From Aurelia coerulea (Eukaryota > Cnidaria > Scyphozoa > Semaeostomeae > Ulmaridae): a stretch of 64,000 nt of DNA. The notes beneath the pieces were generated by a model that worked only from the letters and a program-made list of their open reading frames with translations, did no database searches and was not told where the DNA came from. Of the stretch, positions 12,194 through 23,617 are shown piece after piece (the stretch's first letter is position 1; each line of letters begins with the position of its first letter). The stretch lies in contig CM076951.1 in assembly GCA_039566865.1 (NCBI GenBank), forward strand, positions 12,905,484 through 12,969,483, in the 5' to 3' direction. Position numbers and translations under genes: made by a program.

Positions 12194-13779
12194 GTGCTGT
12201 AGAGGAATTGGTGTACTGTGACCCAGAAGACTTATGACGATTAGTCCTTTGTACCCCTGTGGTACTTTGCTCAACAGGGACTCATAATGAAACAGTTAAA
12301 AGACTGACCCTGTAATATGCATTCATTCAGTTTCTTATCAGAAAAATGCGTGTGGCACGCAAGTTTAAGTTCAAATTTTCAATGATGCATAGAATTTGCC
12401 TCGTTTTTTGCATGGAAAGGAAACTGTAGAATTTGAGTGAAGAGTGCATTTGAAAATATCTTGGAACTGACCTCTGCTTTTTATCGTTTTCTTTAGTTTC
12501 TTTAGTTTGGGTAATTAATTGTCTGGAGAAGGGCAAACAGAATTTCTTGAAAGCAGTTTCTTATAAAAACGTGTATTGATTGTCTTCCTCAAGTCCTTTT
12601 TTATCGAATCAACATTCAATTCAGAGGACTTAAAAACTATTTTATGGAAAGGATTACGTCCTTAAAGGCCCTAAAACAACTAGAGGGAGTGTTGAGATGG
12701 CTATAAATAGGACAAAGAACGCCTACGCACGTAATTGCTCCCCTAGTGAAAACATTTGCACGCACGTGTCGGTATCATCAAATACAATGGCTAATTTTAG
12801 ACATGCATATGCAGCTCTTGAGTTAGTTATTTATCTCCGTCATCTAACTATAAAACACCACGAAGTCCACTGGAAAAAAAGTTTGCAATCTTATTTAGCA
12901 GTCATTGATCAACTTTTTCACATGACCCCCTGGTTTGCAAACGGTGTCACTTTTCACATCTGGTTGAACGAAAGCTTATGTAAACAATTTTGCTAGACCT
13001 ACACACTGCAACGGAAAGGACGCGCTTGAGATAATCTTCTCTTGAGATCCTGCTCACTAATTGGCTTATCTCCAGAAGCTGAATACCCCTCAGCTTTCTT
13101 ATGTTCCCATGTTATTAACAATGTTTAAGGAAAACGGTCTGGGAATAAACACAGTTCCTACTAGATAGACGCCCTTGGTGAGGCGGGCGTTGGGGTTTCA
13201 CCCGGGTTTCACGGGCTGCGGGTTTAGCCAAGTTTAGCCCTCGGTTTTGGGTTTTACGTCTAAATCGGGCGGGTTTTCGGGTTTTGGGATGCGCCACAGG
13301 TTGCGAGTTTGGCCAATTTTTATGCTCGGATTTCGGGATTTCTTTCAAAAATTCCGACGTTTTCAGGTTTTCAAAGTCATAGAGTCCCTGTAGTTAGCTG
13401 AGATAGAAAAACCAGCTTCCGAAAGCTTGAAACGATGCACAGGGTATTAGTGAAAACAAAAATGCAAGAAATACACTCATCTTTTTATAAGAAACTAAGG
13501 TCATTTGTCTATAAGAAACTAAAAATGAGTGTAGTCGAAGATTGTTACTGAAAATTGAAATTTTGCTGTCCGAAGTGATCGCCAAAGAATTAAGAAACTT
13601 CAGTACTGGCAAAATATAAGTTCAGGTTACTGTAACCGTTCAAATAAGAATTTTTTGATTTTTCGTTTTCGTCATATTCTGATGCTCTAAGTATATGAGT
13701 ACCGTTTCAGCCAACTCGCTTCAGAAAACAAGCACTCTTGTTTCTCGAAAATTGCGCGAACAGGCACTAGGGGGTTAAT
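12194..13779. other. Non-coding stretch with MITE scraps
   Basis: No recognised gene. The open frame at 12697-12996 (plus) has no domain I know. A 60-bp internally deleted MITE C lies at 13472-13533, and a GC-richer GGGTTT-type degenerate repeat at 13170-13340. Confidence 0.4.
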
Positions 13780-15025
13780 ATGGCGGCTGATATGTGACAT
13801 CGAACATCGAAGATCTAACATCGAACTTTATCATTTCTTCGTGTGACGGGGGTTTACACTAGTTGGAAGGGCATAGAAACGCTTGCAGAAAAGCATTAGA
13901 AAGTAAAGGATTGACCCCCTGTAAAATGCTCGATGTTTAATCTTCGATGTTCGATGTTAGGTCTTGAATATCGAAGATCGAACATCGAAGATCTAACATC
14001 TCGAAAATCAAACATCCAAGATCTAAAATCGAAGATCTAACATCGAACATCTAACATCGAAGATCTAACATCGAACATCGAACATCTAACCCAATACCCA
14101 ATACCGCAATACACTCATGTCTTTTATAAGAAACCGCTTATAAGAAACGGTAGGCTCAATTTTTCGAAAGTTACGAAACAACCCTTGTAATTTACAGTTT
14201 TCATTTTCCTGTCGCAATCAAATATTTTTGACTCTGTCCAGTTATCATAGCAACTGTTTGGACATTATTTTGAGTGCGAATTATGTTACGGTCTTGTTTT
14301 GAGATCTTGCTGAGTAATTTGGGAACCCTTCAGACAAAACAAGATTAAATCTACACTTCTGGCATTAAAAATATAAGAAACACGTAAGAAACTTTTGGTA
14401 GCACAATGGCCCAAAAATTTAAGAAACTGCCTACCAGCCCCAGACCTTAGTTTCTTATAAAAAATGAGTGTACCCTACCAAAATATAGCAAAATACCGCA
14501 AACGCTGGAAAACTAAAAAACATGGCTATCAACAACTTATTTCGAAGGATTAGAAAATGATCACGATGTCCACGTTTTAGGTTTTTCCCTATACTAAAAG
14601 AAAGTCAGCAAGTGAATTAGCATAACACAATAGCGCTCTGTTGGCTGCAACTGCTTGGTAAGCCATGGCGATCCAATTTAAACGGCAATCAAAGGTCAAA
14701 CCGGAAGTTGGCAGGATTGTTCGATTTTAGATCTTCGATGTTAGATCTTCGATGTTAGATCCTTGATGCTAGATCTTCGATGTTCGATGTTACTTTTTGA
14801 TCATCGATCTTCGATGTTAGATCTTCCATGTTAGATCTCGATGTTAGATCTTCAATGCTAGATGTTAGATCTTCAATCTTTGATGTTAGATCTTTGATGT
14901 TAGATCTTCGATGTTAGATCTTCGATGTTAGATCTTCGATGTTAGATCTTCGATCTTCGATGTTAGATCTTCGATGTTAGATCTTCGATGTTAGATGTTC
15001 GATGTCACAAATGAGCCACCATAGG
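13780..15025. mobile_element. Foldback-like element with arms built of GATCTTCGATGTTA repeats
   Basis: The left arm (13797-14090) is an array of ATCGAACATCGAAGATCTAAC-type repeats. The right arm (14726-15008) is the same satellite in the opposite orientation. Just outside, ATGGCGGCTGATATGTGACATC on the left pairs with the reverse complement of the right flank (GATGTCACAAATGAGCCACCAT), so the inverted symmetry runs past the satellite. The spacer carries a separate TA-flanked MITE (14112-14470). Foldback elements with satellite arms are known in several eukaryotes. No transposase is visible inside. Confidence 0.65.
14112..14470. mobile_element. MITE family C, TA-flanked
   Basis: TIRs CACTCAT...TTTTATAAGAAAC and GTTTCTTATAAAAAATGAGTG, flanked by TA at 14110-14111 and 14471-14472. 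TA duplication suggests mobilisation by a Tc1/mariner- or pogo-type transposase. It lies in the foldback spacer. Confidence 0.7.
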
Positions 15026-15162
15026 TTAAGGTAAACTCACTTGACCTTGCCAATGATTCAGATACTTGTGTGGTTTAGAAGGCTATAATTTTAATCCGCA
15101 CGGATGTAATATTTGCTCTTCGTTAAAAAACCTCCTTTGCTTTCGGAACTGATTCATTCGCG

Positions 15163-15720
15163 ATGGGCCGTTTTCGAAAAGCTGACTGGGCGCAGAAAAA
15201 GAGACCAAAGTTTAGGAAAAGGATTACAAAGTCTTTTGAAAAAGAAGAGACAGCGAATCTTGCGTCATCAGATAAGGGGTCGTGGTTTGATCAGGAAAGT
15301 TTGTTTGATGAAGAGGGATGAGAATTGGTTACGTAATAAGTTTATCGTTACTAGAAGCCCAACTGAACACGACCTCAGTTTGAAAAGAAAGCCAAATCGA
15401 TATGAAAATTTTGACAATAAAAAGCGTTAGGGCCTCGGTGCCAGGTGGGAAATTTACTGCATTCATAATGACTGTCCAACAAAAAACACAAAGAAGTCAT
15501 TCCCCATTCCCAAGAAGTCCCAGAGATGGTCGATCGTTTGCTGTGAATAAAAAAGCTGTTAGAGCATTTAGGCTAATAGGGGAGGGCTATTCAGCAGCAA
15601 GGAAATTCTGCAGTGTTCTCGGCTTTCCCGAACCAAATTAGCATGATCACACAAAATCTTTCTGTGAAAAAGCGGAAGATGTTTTGCTAAAGTCTTGAGA
15701 GAAATCATTAAATGAATTGA
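15163..15720 (+). pseudogene. Mutator-like transposase N-terminal relic
   Basis: An ATG at 15163 opens a basic frame (MGRFRKADWAQKKRP) that stops at 15321. Another frame at 15548-15640 reads NKKAVRAFRLIGEGYSAARK and then FCSVLGFPEP. This matches the N-terminal pattern (NRR-V-A-R-IG-G-FC-M-PPP) of Mutator-like transposases in invertebrate genomes. Stops and frameshifts separate the pieces, and the catalytic part is absent. It is probably an old insertion into the giant element. Assignment rests on one motif. Confidence 0.5.
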
Positions 15721-16392
15721 AGGAGTTTAAGGATGAGTCGGAAAGATTTGATTAGGAGGATGGTAGCGCATTCTCTGTAAGGACAAGTTTTGACGGATTT
15801 TCGTGATAGCCATATTCGCAAATCTCTCGTTGCTGTTTTATTGACAAAAAGATTTACCAATTTACCAATTACCAATCGTTTTCGTATTTCATATTATGTT
15901 GTAATCGTATTGTTGATTCAATTTGTGCTGTATCTATTAGAAGTTTGTTTTGAATTATGAAAAAATTGTATTAGCTTTACTTATTAGTTGTTGTTAGATT
16001 ATCTGTAGTTTTGTAAATTTTTCACTGATTAAAAAAAAAGATTTACCAAGACCGCGCTTGAGCCTTATTGCTTGACCTGTGGTTTCATGTTTGCAGTTAT
16101 CAGCATAATCGTTTTTCCCGCATTTTTTTCCTGAATTTGAGAAAAGCCTGATATCTCGAAACAGGATTCTGGAGTACTGATGGGTACTAAAAAATCTTTG
16201 TATACCCAACGGGGGCCAACGGACTAATCAAATTGCTTGAAACTTGGCACGATGATAGAAAGCATTTGTCAATGGTAATCGACTTGGCACACCCCAACCA
16301 GAAATTTGGCAGAGAACCCTAATCGCGCCCACCCCCCTCCCATGGCTTGATCCAAGTTTCTAAAGAAGAAAAATCCAAAATCATCATAATAC
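15721..16392. other. Non-coding stretch
   Basis: No supported gene. It is AT-rich with T-runs (for example 15850-16030). The 71-codon minus-strand frame has no domain. Confidence 0.4.
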
Positions 16393-16740
16393 CTGCAATT
16401 GCTTTTGCTTGGTGTATCTTCTCAAGCTGCTCCAAATCAGAATACGAAAAATATGTGTCACCAACTTCAGCCAGATATTCTGATGCGGCTCTGTTCTTTC
16501 GTGAGGCATGTTGGCGCAATTTGCAAAGCAGCCGCACAGCAGTTGCTCCATCGATTATCTCTTGGCGCTGTAGTGTACCGTACGTTCTAACAACCTTATT
16601 CCTTTCTACTATGGTTTCTTTTGAGAAATAAGACAGCAAGGGTCTTTCAGTGGAAGGAAATTTTATGTAAGATATATCTAATCTTGTGCCAGTATACACT
16701 GTTTGCAAGTTTTCTTTCCAGTAGCCTTCCATAACGAAGA
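16393..16740 (-). CDS. Candidate upstream exon of the protease-transposase gene
   Basis: A 116-codon open segment bounded by a plausible acceptor (CACATGTGCGCAG at 16741) and donor (GCAATTGCAG|GTATTATG at 16392). It is charged and helical, with no known domain; landmarks are FPSTERPLLSYFSKE and EYLAEVGDTYFSYSDLEQLE. Its codon use and strand match the main exon. It ends in phase 1, and a weak acceptor near 11085 would give an in-phase join, but I cannot confirm that splice. It lies just left of MITE A copy 2 and is divergent from the B-box gene. It could instead belong to a separate small gene. Confidence 0.45.
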
Positions 16741-16826
16741 CTGCGCACATGTGAAAGAGTTTTAATGCATTATTGAAACCGGTGTCTTTGTCTACCCCCG
16801 GATTTCATCGCAGACCTTTTTCTGTT

Positions 16827-17399
16827 ATTTAACCCTATTTTGGTTGGGGGGGCAAATTTGCCCCCCCTAGTAGACTTTTTGTTATAACTCTGTCAGGATA
16901 ACAATTATGACCCTGAAACTTTCTGACTTTTTGCTTATACTTATTGTGCAATGACTGAAGAAATTTCATAAAAATATTTTGACAAATGAGGGGGAGGGAG
17001 ACAATTTTCTGGAACTGACTCTGTCAAAATTGCCATTTCTCAAATGTTAATTTTCGCGAAAAAAGTAGCAAAATTGCAAAATTTTGCAAAGATGTTTTGC
17101 AGGGTAGTGCTATTTGATGTATTCTATCATAATTATCATGTTTGGATGGAAATTGTGCTCCAAATTAAATTTTATCGCATTTTTCCTGATTTTGACCGAT
17201 TTTGCCACTTTTCTTGACCACACAAAGAAAAATGCTGACGCAAGCAATAATGCCGGCTAATTTTAGGTGAATTTTTATATTTTCGTAAAGTACATGCCTA
17301 GGGCTATTAGTACACCAAATCTGATTGCTCTATCTATTTCCAGTCAAGAGTTAGGTAGGGGGGGGGGCTTTTTTGCCCCCCCCCCAACCAAAATAGGAC
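16827..17399. mobile_element. MITE family A, copy 2 (uninterrupted)
   Basis: About 570 bp with TIRs CCTATTTTGGTTGGGG... and ...CCCCAACCAAAATAGG. It matches 1-542 in inverse orientation and carries intact the GGGGCAAATTTG-C-run end that the giant element split in copy 1. It lies between the divergent gene halves of the giant element, so it inserted after that element formed. Confidence 0.85.
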
Positions 17400-17541
17400 G
17401 TGTCAGATAGCCCAACCACTATAGGGTCCAATTCTTTTGAACAGACATGTGTGGTCTTATATCTGCTGTTCTTGAAAAAATTGCTCTGAAAAAATTTCAA
17501 ACTTTGCACCAAATGTCCGATTTAATTCTTTTCGTCATCAG

Positions 17542-17670
17542 GAATGCGAAGAATGTGAAATTAAGTTGTCCACAGTTGAGTGCATTGAGTGCAAGGAGAA
17601 ATTTTGTGACGATTGCTTTCTACATTTTCACAAGAAAGGTTCTAGACAATCGCACAATACCCGAAAACTG
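17542..17670 (+). CDS. B-box/PIP gene, exon with first B-box zinc finger
   Basis: Exon flanked by TTCGTCATCAG and CTG|GTATGT. The correct frame reads ECEECEIK...CIECKEKFCDDCFLHFHKKGSRQSHN, a B-box pattern (C-x2-C, C-x2-C, C-x2-C/D, then His residues) that coordinates zinc and mediates protein-protein contacts, as in TRIM proteins. No RING or start exon is visible upstream. The long open frame starting at 17447 is in a different frame and is an artefact. The exon ends in phase 0. Confidence 0.78.
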
Positions 17671-17849
17671 GTATGTATAGATATTGATTTGTTTTCTAGA
17701 TACCGCAGGCGAGTGAAGCGAGCGAAATTTTCGCTCGCGTAGCTTCCTCACTTTTTGTTTTTCCTAATATAAATTTAATTTTGGATATCCAAAAGAACTA
17801 GATTTGGAGCAAGTCTTTTCGGTGGTCTGAAATTATGTTTTATATCTAG

Positions 17850-18006
17850 GTTCATAGAAATTGTGAAGAATGTGAAGAAACTGCTGCAGCATCTTTCATG
17901 TGTGAAGATTGCCAACAGTATCTCTGTTCCCATTGTGATGCAAATCTACACAAAAAAGGAACCAGAAAACACCATAACAGATCGTCTCTCAATGAAAACA
18001 ATGGAG
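17850..18006 (+). CDS. B-box/PIP gene, exon with second B-box zinc finger
   Basis: Acceptor TATATCTAG at 17849 and donor GGAG|GTAATG at 18006; phase 0 in, phase 1 out. It encodes VHRNCEECEETAAASF, MCEDCQQYLCSHCDA and NLHKKGTRKHHN, a cleaner B-box than the previous exon. All Cys/His ligands are present. Tandem B-boxes often drive dimer or higher-order assembly. The 179-nt intron before it contains a GAGCGAAATTTTCGCTC palindrome (about 17718-17738). Confidence 0.82.
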
Positions 18007-19828
18007 GTAATGCACTTTTGTCAAACCATATGCCAATTCACGTGTTGTTTTTAGAAACTAAAAATTTAAACTATTCCTGTAAGGTCCTCAAATCATTAAG
18101 CTTCAAGGATAGTTACAATACTATCAACTCATTTAAAAGTACAAACAAAAATGTAGTCAATTTTGAAATTCCAGGAGAACAAAGAATGTGCTGTTATGTA
18201 GCATCCATTTATTTTGACTTTTCCTCTCCCATAACATAAATCAGCAACCATTTGTCACCTTGACGCAAACATGGTCTCAAACTCAATGCTGAAAACTGAT
18301 CCATGTGGCTCCGTAAAAAACGAGACAATCGAAGCTACAACTCCTCCACAGATGCTACGCAAACGGGGAACAATTTTTTAGGAAACCCTATATACTGGCC
18401 CGAGTGAGTTAACAAAAAGGCCTGGCGTGTCCTTGCGTTCCTTGAATATACACTCATTTTTTTTATAAACAATTAAGGTCCGGTGCTGGTAGGCAACTTC
18501 TTAAATGTTTGGGTCATTTTACTAGCAAAAGTTTCTTGCATGTTTCTTATACTTTTAATGCCAGAATTGTAGCGTTAATTTTGTTTCGTCTAAAGGGCTC
18601 CCAAGTTACTTAGTAAGATCTCAAAACAAGTAAATAACACGATTCGCACCCAAAATAGGCATACCGGAATTTAATTCTATAATTTCTTATAGTTCTGCGG
18701 AGGAGGTAACGATGGACCGAAATTGATACGCTAGCTCCTCCATACCAGTAAATAATGCTTTTCTCCGCAAAAGCACAAAGAATATTTCCTTTCCCCGCCC
18801 TGACATTTCTGATTTCATAATTTCCCCACTGTATTTTTTATGCCCGGCGGCGTCGTTACTGGGGGGAGGGGGTTTCGGGCCGTTTATCTAAAATTTCAAG
18901 GGGCGAGGATGTCTTCGTGTGTCCGCCTACAGGAGCAGGGAAAACTTATTGAGCAAAGATAATTGCAGGGATACAAGGGACTCATCGTCATAAGTCAATG
19001 ACTTGAGCACGTTTTAGCACGTGCTGTCGTCTTGGGTGAATGAAAATGTATCCTCCTAGTATGAATAACTTATGCAGGGGAATGTCATTCTCCCAAGACG
19101 ACAAAATACGCAAAAATGTAGCATAGGTTCCAAATCTTTAAAAAGGCTGGTGTAAAATTGAGTGACCTATTTCTTTGAATTGAATGACTTCAAAGAAACT
19201 TCAGCTAATTCTCTATAATTCTACCGTTTGAATTTTCTGAAATCTTCGATGTTTTCAGAATTAGAGTGTTTTTCTTCTTTTTTAAGAATTCAAGAACAAT
19301 TTTCAAAAAAACTTAAAGCCATCGTAGTTTCTGAACTGTTTGACGTAACATGAAATAATTTGGAAGAAAACTATAGTTTATGAATGCCTACAATATTGTA
19401 TCAAGCAAAAGTCTGTCACTCATCTGGTTTATGATTTAGAAATTTGATGACGTCACATCCTAAAATGAGCTGAAATGGAAAATACGCTGTAATTTTGAAA
19501 AATATTCAAAATTTCTGGAAAGTCCAACGGTAGAATTATAGATAAGTATCTGAAGTTCCTTTCAAGCCATTCAAACAGAAGAAATAGGTCATTGAATTTT
19601 ACACCCACCTTTTCACACCGAGAAAAAGATTTGGAACCTATGCTCAAAAATGTAAGTGTCATTATTGGTAAGAAGGAAATATAAGGGAAATTTTGCACGT
19701 CATTTTCATTCGATTTGACATGTTTTAGAAAGAGGCTTTCTGCAAAAATCTTCTATATCGACAGGAAGGAATGGTCGATTAAAGCCGGACAAATTACAGA
19801 ACCTAACTGGACATATCGGGAGTAAAAC
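18007..19828. other. Intron of the B-box/PIP gene, left part
   Basis: An optional exon may start at 18251 (after AAATCAG, open to a TAG near 18380). However, exon 17850-18006 joins 20382 directly in phase, so it is not needed. A MITE C scrap lies at about 18449-18560. The rest shows nothing recognisable. The 19141-19200 and 19530-19640 segments are partly inverted copies of each other (TATTTC...AATTTTACACC), which hints at another decayed element. Confidence 0.45.
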
Positions 19829-20179
19829 CCCAGGGGGGGGGGGGGGCACTCGGCACATACACATTCGGAGGGGTCAGTCCGAGAAATTTTCAGGAACCCC
19901 AAAAATATCAGTTTAGCTTCATTACAACCCAAAAATATCAGCTCATTTTATACTTTGACATCTGTAAACGAACATAAAGGATCCTGAAACAATGCAAATT
20001 GAGGCCAGGATTGCATCTAAAGAACCCAGAAATATCATTTTCACAATATTTGATGCCTAAAAATATCAAAAACATAATTTCAATTTATTTGGACCCAAAA
20101 ATATCACTTTTGGCAATATTCTGACCCAAAAATATCGGACTTACCTCCCCGTATGTGCATGTGCTGAGTGCCCCCCTGG
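19829..20179. mobile_element. MITE family E with 9-bp flanking repeats
   Basis: Inverted ends CCAGGGGGG...GCACTCGGCACATAC and GTATGTGCATGTGCTGAGTGCCCC...CTGG. Direct repeats GAGTAAAAC lie at 19820-19828 and 20180-20188. The interior has many AAAAATATCA repeats. A 9-bp duplication fits Mutator-like mobilisation. It is intronic. Confidence 0.7.
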
Positions 20180-20381
20180 GAGTAAAACAAAGCAGTTTTC
20201 AATATAAATGATACCACCACGGCTGAGTCAAACAGAAATAAGACTGGACTGGACTGGATTTCGCGTTTTATTTGCATGATTTGCTCACTGTGTATAGAAA
20301 ACAAACGTTTCTAGGAGTTACTAAATTGATTGAACATAGGTTTTTACAGATTGTACAAGTTCTTCTTATTTTGCTTTTCAG

Positions 20382-20531
20382 AAGAGTTAGTAAATGCCAC
20401 CATGAGCCCTTCTTCTGAATGGACTGACCTGGACACAGCAGCAGACGACCCATTAGAGTTTTCAAGCCCTCCTCAATCTTCGCTTGTCGATGATACTGTT
20501 GCAGAAGAGCCACAGAGTTCTACTCCAATTT
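20382..20531 (+). CDS. B-box/PIP gene, acidic linker exon
   Basis: Acceptor TTGCTTTTCAG at 20381 and donor T|GTAAGC at 20531, phase 1 on both sides. It encodes a Ser/Pro/Asp/Glu-rich, probably disordered segment (SPSSEWTDLDTAADD, then DDTVAEEPQSS). It joins the B-box exon as NNG-EELVNATM. Confidence 0.7.
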
Positions 20532-20873
20532 GTAAGCAAATTTATATCTTGGCGTTCTCTATAGGGTTTTGGTTTTCTTCATCCGAGTGCTTGTGCTAGT
20601 CAACATGTTTTGTGAAATAAAAGAATATGTCGGAAATACAAAAAGTAGATTGAATATTGAAATTTGCCGAGATGTCAATATATTTCAAAAAGGAACCAAC
20701 ATTATTTGTATTTACAAGATTTGCTTCGGGTTGGAGAGGTATCTTCAAAGTCTCGGGAATCGAATGTCATATTCATTTTTTCATAGGGGCCGTGCTAAAT
20801 ACTACAAATTTAAAACCTTATTTACAGTTAATCTAATAATATGATATAAAAAGAAGTGTTCCGAAATTTATCA

Positions 20874-21440
20874 AAAAAAAAAAACCAAAAACCAAAAACC
20901 CTCTAAAATTTTTCGTTTAGCCTCTTTTTGAAGGTTAGAAGGGAGGGCGCATGTTTGACATCTGAGCTTAATTGGTTCCAAAGCTTAGGCCCACAAAATG
21001 AAATAGACTTCTGCCCATTGGACGTTTTGAAGAAAGGAACACGCAAGTCAGCTTCGGTGTTTCTTAGTCTCATTGCGTTAAGAGCTGAATTTTTTACAAA
21101 TAACTCAGACAGATATTTGGGCACAAGACTATTTGTTGACTTGTCGCTGTTTCACTTTGAATAATGTCCGAGATAGTTGACCATTTCAGCCTTTTAATCA
21201 GACCAGCAGCTGAAACAGCATAGCTGCTATTTGTAACAATTCTGGCAGCTCGATTTTGTAATTTTTGGAGGGTATCAATATGAGTTTTACCACAACACCC
21301 CCGAACTGAGCAACAATAACAGAACTGGGGTTCAACAATTCCTCTGTACATCTTACTGAGCGTTTTCTCAAGGAGAAGTTTCTTTGCATACTTCAGAAAA
21401 CCTAAGGCTCGAGATAGACTTGTTCTCATACACTCTATAT
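20874..21440 (-). pseudogene. LINE reverse-transcriptase 3' end, 5'-truncated
   Basis: Two overlapping minus-strand frames (21468-21094 and 21124-20903), related by a frameshift, encode the segment after the RT core: RALGFLKYAKK, YRGIVEPQFCYC, LQKLQNRAARIV, then FCGPKLWNQLSSDVK and a terminal TFKKRLNEKF. This is the C-terminus typical of jockey/CR1-group LINEs. A (GGTTTTT)n-like tail follows at 20874-20900. The LFLKYA...SIVEP motif is related to the RT fragment in the 30-52 kb satellite. It sits in an intron of the B-box/PIP gene on the opposite strand. Confidence 0.8.
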
Positions 21441-21513
21441 TATCAATTGATATCGTGTTGTTTTTCATTATTTCTTTCAGAAATTTGGAGAAATTTTTGT
21501 TTGTATTTTTCAG

Positions 21514-21678
21514 GTAGAAAAAGTTTCAAACAAAAAACCCAAACATCAATAAAACATTTCGCCAGTGCAAAGAAGCCCAAAGTAGAGACCTTGAGAGTTT
21601 CCAAGACGTCTCTTTCCCCATCTAAGGCGAGTCCGAATCCTTGTTCGTCATCATTCTCAGAAGAATCAAGATCAGTTA
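21514..21678 (+). CDS. B-box/PIP gene, exon with a PIP-like motif 1
   Basis: Acceptor TTGTATTTTTCAG at 21513 and a perfect donor GTAAGT at 21679; phase 1 in and out. It encodes CRKSFKQKTQTSIKHFASAKK and a Ser-rich tail. QTSIKHFA fits the PCNA-interacting consensus Q-x-x-I/L/M-x-x-F/Y-F/Y except that the last aromatic is Ala, and basic flanks are present, as in many PIP boxes. Confidence 0.7.
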
Positions 21679-21982
21679 GTAAGTAATTTTGGGACAAAAG
21701 TCCATTTGGTAAAAGTTTTCGCACCAACCCTCGCGCCACAGAAACAGTGTAACAGGGGTGGCCCCGAGCGGTCTAGCAAGGATAGTCAATCTACAAAGAC
21801 AACAACTGATAGTATTTATACATTCGTTTCTTTCATATTTCTTTGTTCATATGTTCTTAGAAGTATAGTTTGTGCCTACTTTACTTTAGAAAGGAAATGG
21901 CTTCTACAGTTTCCAGTAAATAAACTATCTACGGGCATCTCAATTCATTCATTATTAATACTTTTTTAACTTCATTTTACAG

Positions 21983-22406
21983 TTGGCCGTAGAAGTCAAG
22001 CATCTATCGACTGCTACTTTGGAAGAAAGCAGGCTAACCTGAACAATCCGGAAACGTTATACCCGAATGCTACCTCAAAGGGAATGAAACTTTTCACCCA
22101 TGCCATGATTAACAGCGAAACGGGGGTGGAAAGAACCAGACGACAATTTTTCAATGCTACCTTTGAGAAGCTCTGCACGAATAACGTGATTGCTCATTGG
22201 TCGAAGGCTGCAATTGAAGGAGCTACCCATGTTTCTTGGAGATTGTTTAAAACTGGAATATTATACAGCCAGGTAATCTTTATAAAGGAGCAAACCAGAA
22301 ATCAAGATATCAAGCAAAAGAAGAACACGATAGATACAAATGTTGTGCGTATGCTAGATGCACACAAAGACGCAATGAAAGTCAACGAAGCACTAATATT
22401 TTTGAG
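21983..22406 (+). CDS. B-box/PIP gene, exon with canonical PIP motif 2
   Basis: Acceptor TTCATTTTACAG at 21982 and donor GAG|GTATTA at 22406. The start completes a codon with the previous exon (A|TT GGC). It encodes IGRRSQASIDCYFGRKQ: QASIDCYF is a full PIP-box consensus (Q-x-x-I-x-x-Y-F) with basic flanks. The remaining ~125 residues are helical and charged without a known domain. An alternative donor (CAG|GTAATC at 22272) would shorten the exon. PIP boxes bind the PCNA sliding clamp, so the protein may act at replication forks or repair sites. Confidence 0.75.
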
Positions 22407-22796
22407 GTATTATCTTGGTATTATTCTAGGATGATACTCAGCTCCCATATGTAGACTTCTTTTGACAACGTGATCCAAGAAAATTCATTTTTCATAACTA
22501 TAGACAAAAGCCAATAGTTTTGTTGGGAAATACAAGGGCCCTCTTTTGACCCTGATTTGTCTCTCAAACCTTTGCTATTATGCAGCCGCAAAATCTAATC
22601 GCACCGTTCCTAATTTCATGATAAAGATAAAGGATAAGCCTTCAAAATTTTTGTTCAAACCACATTAGATAGGTACTGCGCACCCGTTTCTATTTTTTTC
22701 ATGGAAATTAAAAGCACGTCTTTACTGCACGACAATAAACCAAAGCCATATTCACAAGACCAAGTCCAGGCACCACACAACCATATATTTTTGGTA

Positions 22797-23555
22797 GGGG
22801 AGACCGGGGATAATTGCAATACGGGGCAATTGTAACACTGACTCTCGCGCCTTGCTCATTATAACCCTCTACATACGACTTGAGTTACAGGAATGTTCAG
22901 CCAAGTTTGCAAAATTTTCGGGGGAAAAGTTGTTTTTGAGTACCAAGCCCGTACCAAAGTCAATACGTGCTTTCATCAAAACTACCTTAAAACTTTTCAG
23001 CTCCACAGCTTATGCGACGTGAAAATGGAGAATAACGATAGGTGACCAAGTCAGAGGCAGTTGTAACAGGCTGTTACAATTGCCCCAGTGTAAGCTGGCC
23101 GATGGGTTGGTTTTGATCCATTTTCTAATCTGGTCGACCAATGTGCATCCATGCAGATCAAAGAGTTAAAAGTTGAAATATGTAAAAAAGGAACGTTTTC
23201 TTCTCAATCGATTCAATTTTTTTCAACTGATGCACCCGAATTTACAAAGAAAAAAAACTATGTCTTATTTTTAATTTGTTCTTTTTAGAGCCATGAATAA
23301 TCTGCAACCTGACGCTACATTTTGTTCAAGGAAAAAGCAGAGTCGTACAATAATCGTATGTGATGATTTTAAAGATATGTGACCATTGCTTCAACCATCT
23401 GTTACAATTGCCCCATGTTACCGGGGCAAATGTAACGCTTGGCCACTGATTTCGAAACTATCACAGCGTCACAAAAATTGGTTCCATGTGTTTGAAACTA
23501 ATGTATTTTTATTCTAAGTGATGCAACAACAATTACAATTGACCCCGGTCTCCCC
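22797..23555. mobile_element. MITE family D, TA-flanked
   Basis: TIRs GGGGAGACCGGGG...AATTG and CAATTGACCCCGGTCTCCCC, with TA at 22795-22796 and 23556-23557. The interior repeats GGGGCAATTGTAAC-like motifs in both orientations. It is 759 bp, non-coding and intronic. Confidence 0.8.
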
Positions 23556-23617
23556 TACTTATCAATTGTTTCATATTAACACTTTCTCAAAATTGTATCC
23601 TTGTTCCATCCTCTCAG

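Noticed and set aside
13797..15008. CRISPR-like array
   Set aside because: The GATCTTCGATGTTA repeats have no regular unique spacers, and the context is an animal genome. It is satellite DNA in inverted arms.
17447..17680. 77-codon plus-strand frame at the first B-box
   Set aside because: The B-box cysteines appear in a different frame (ECEEC...), bounded by splice sites.
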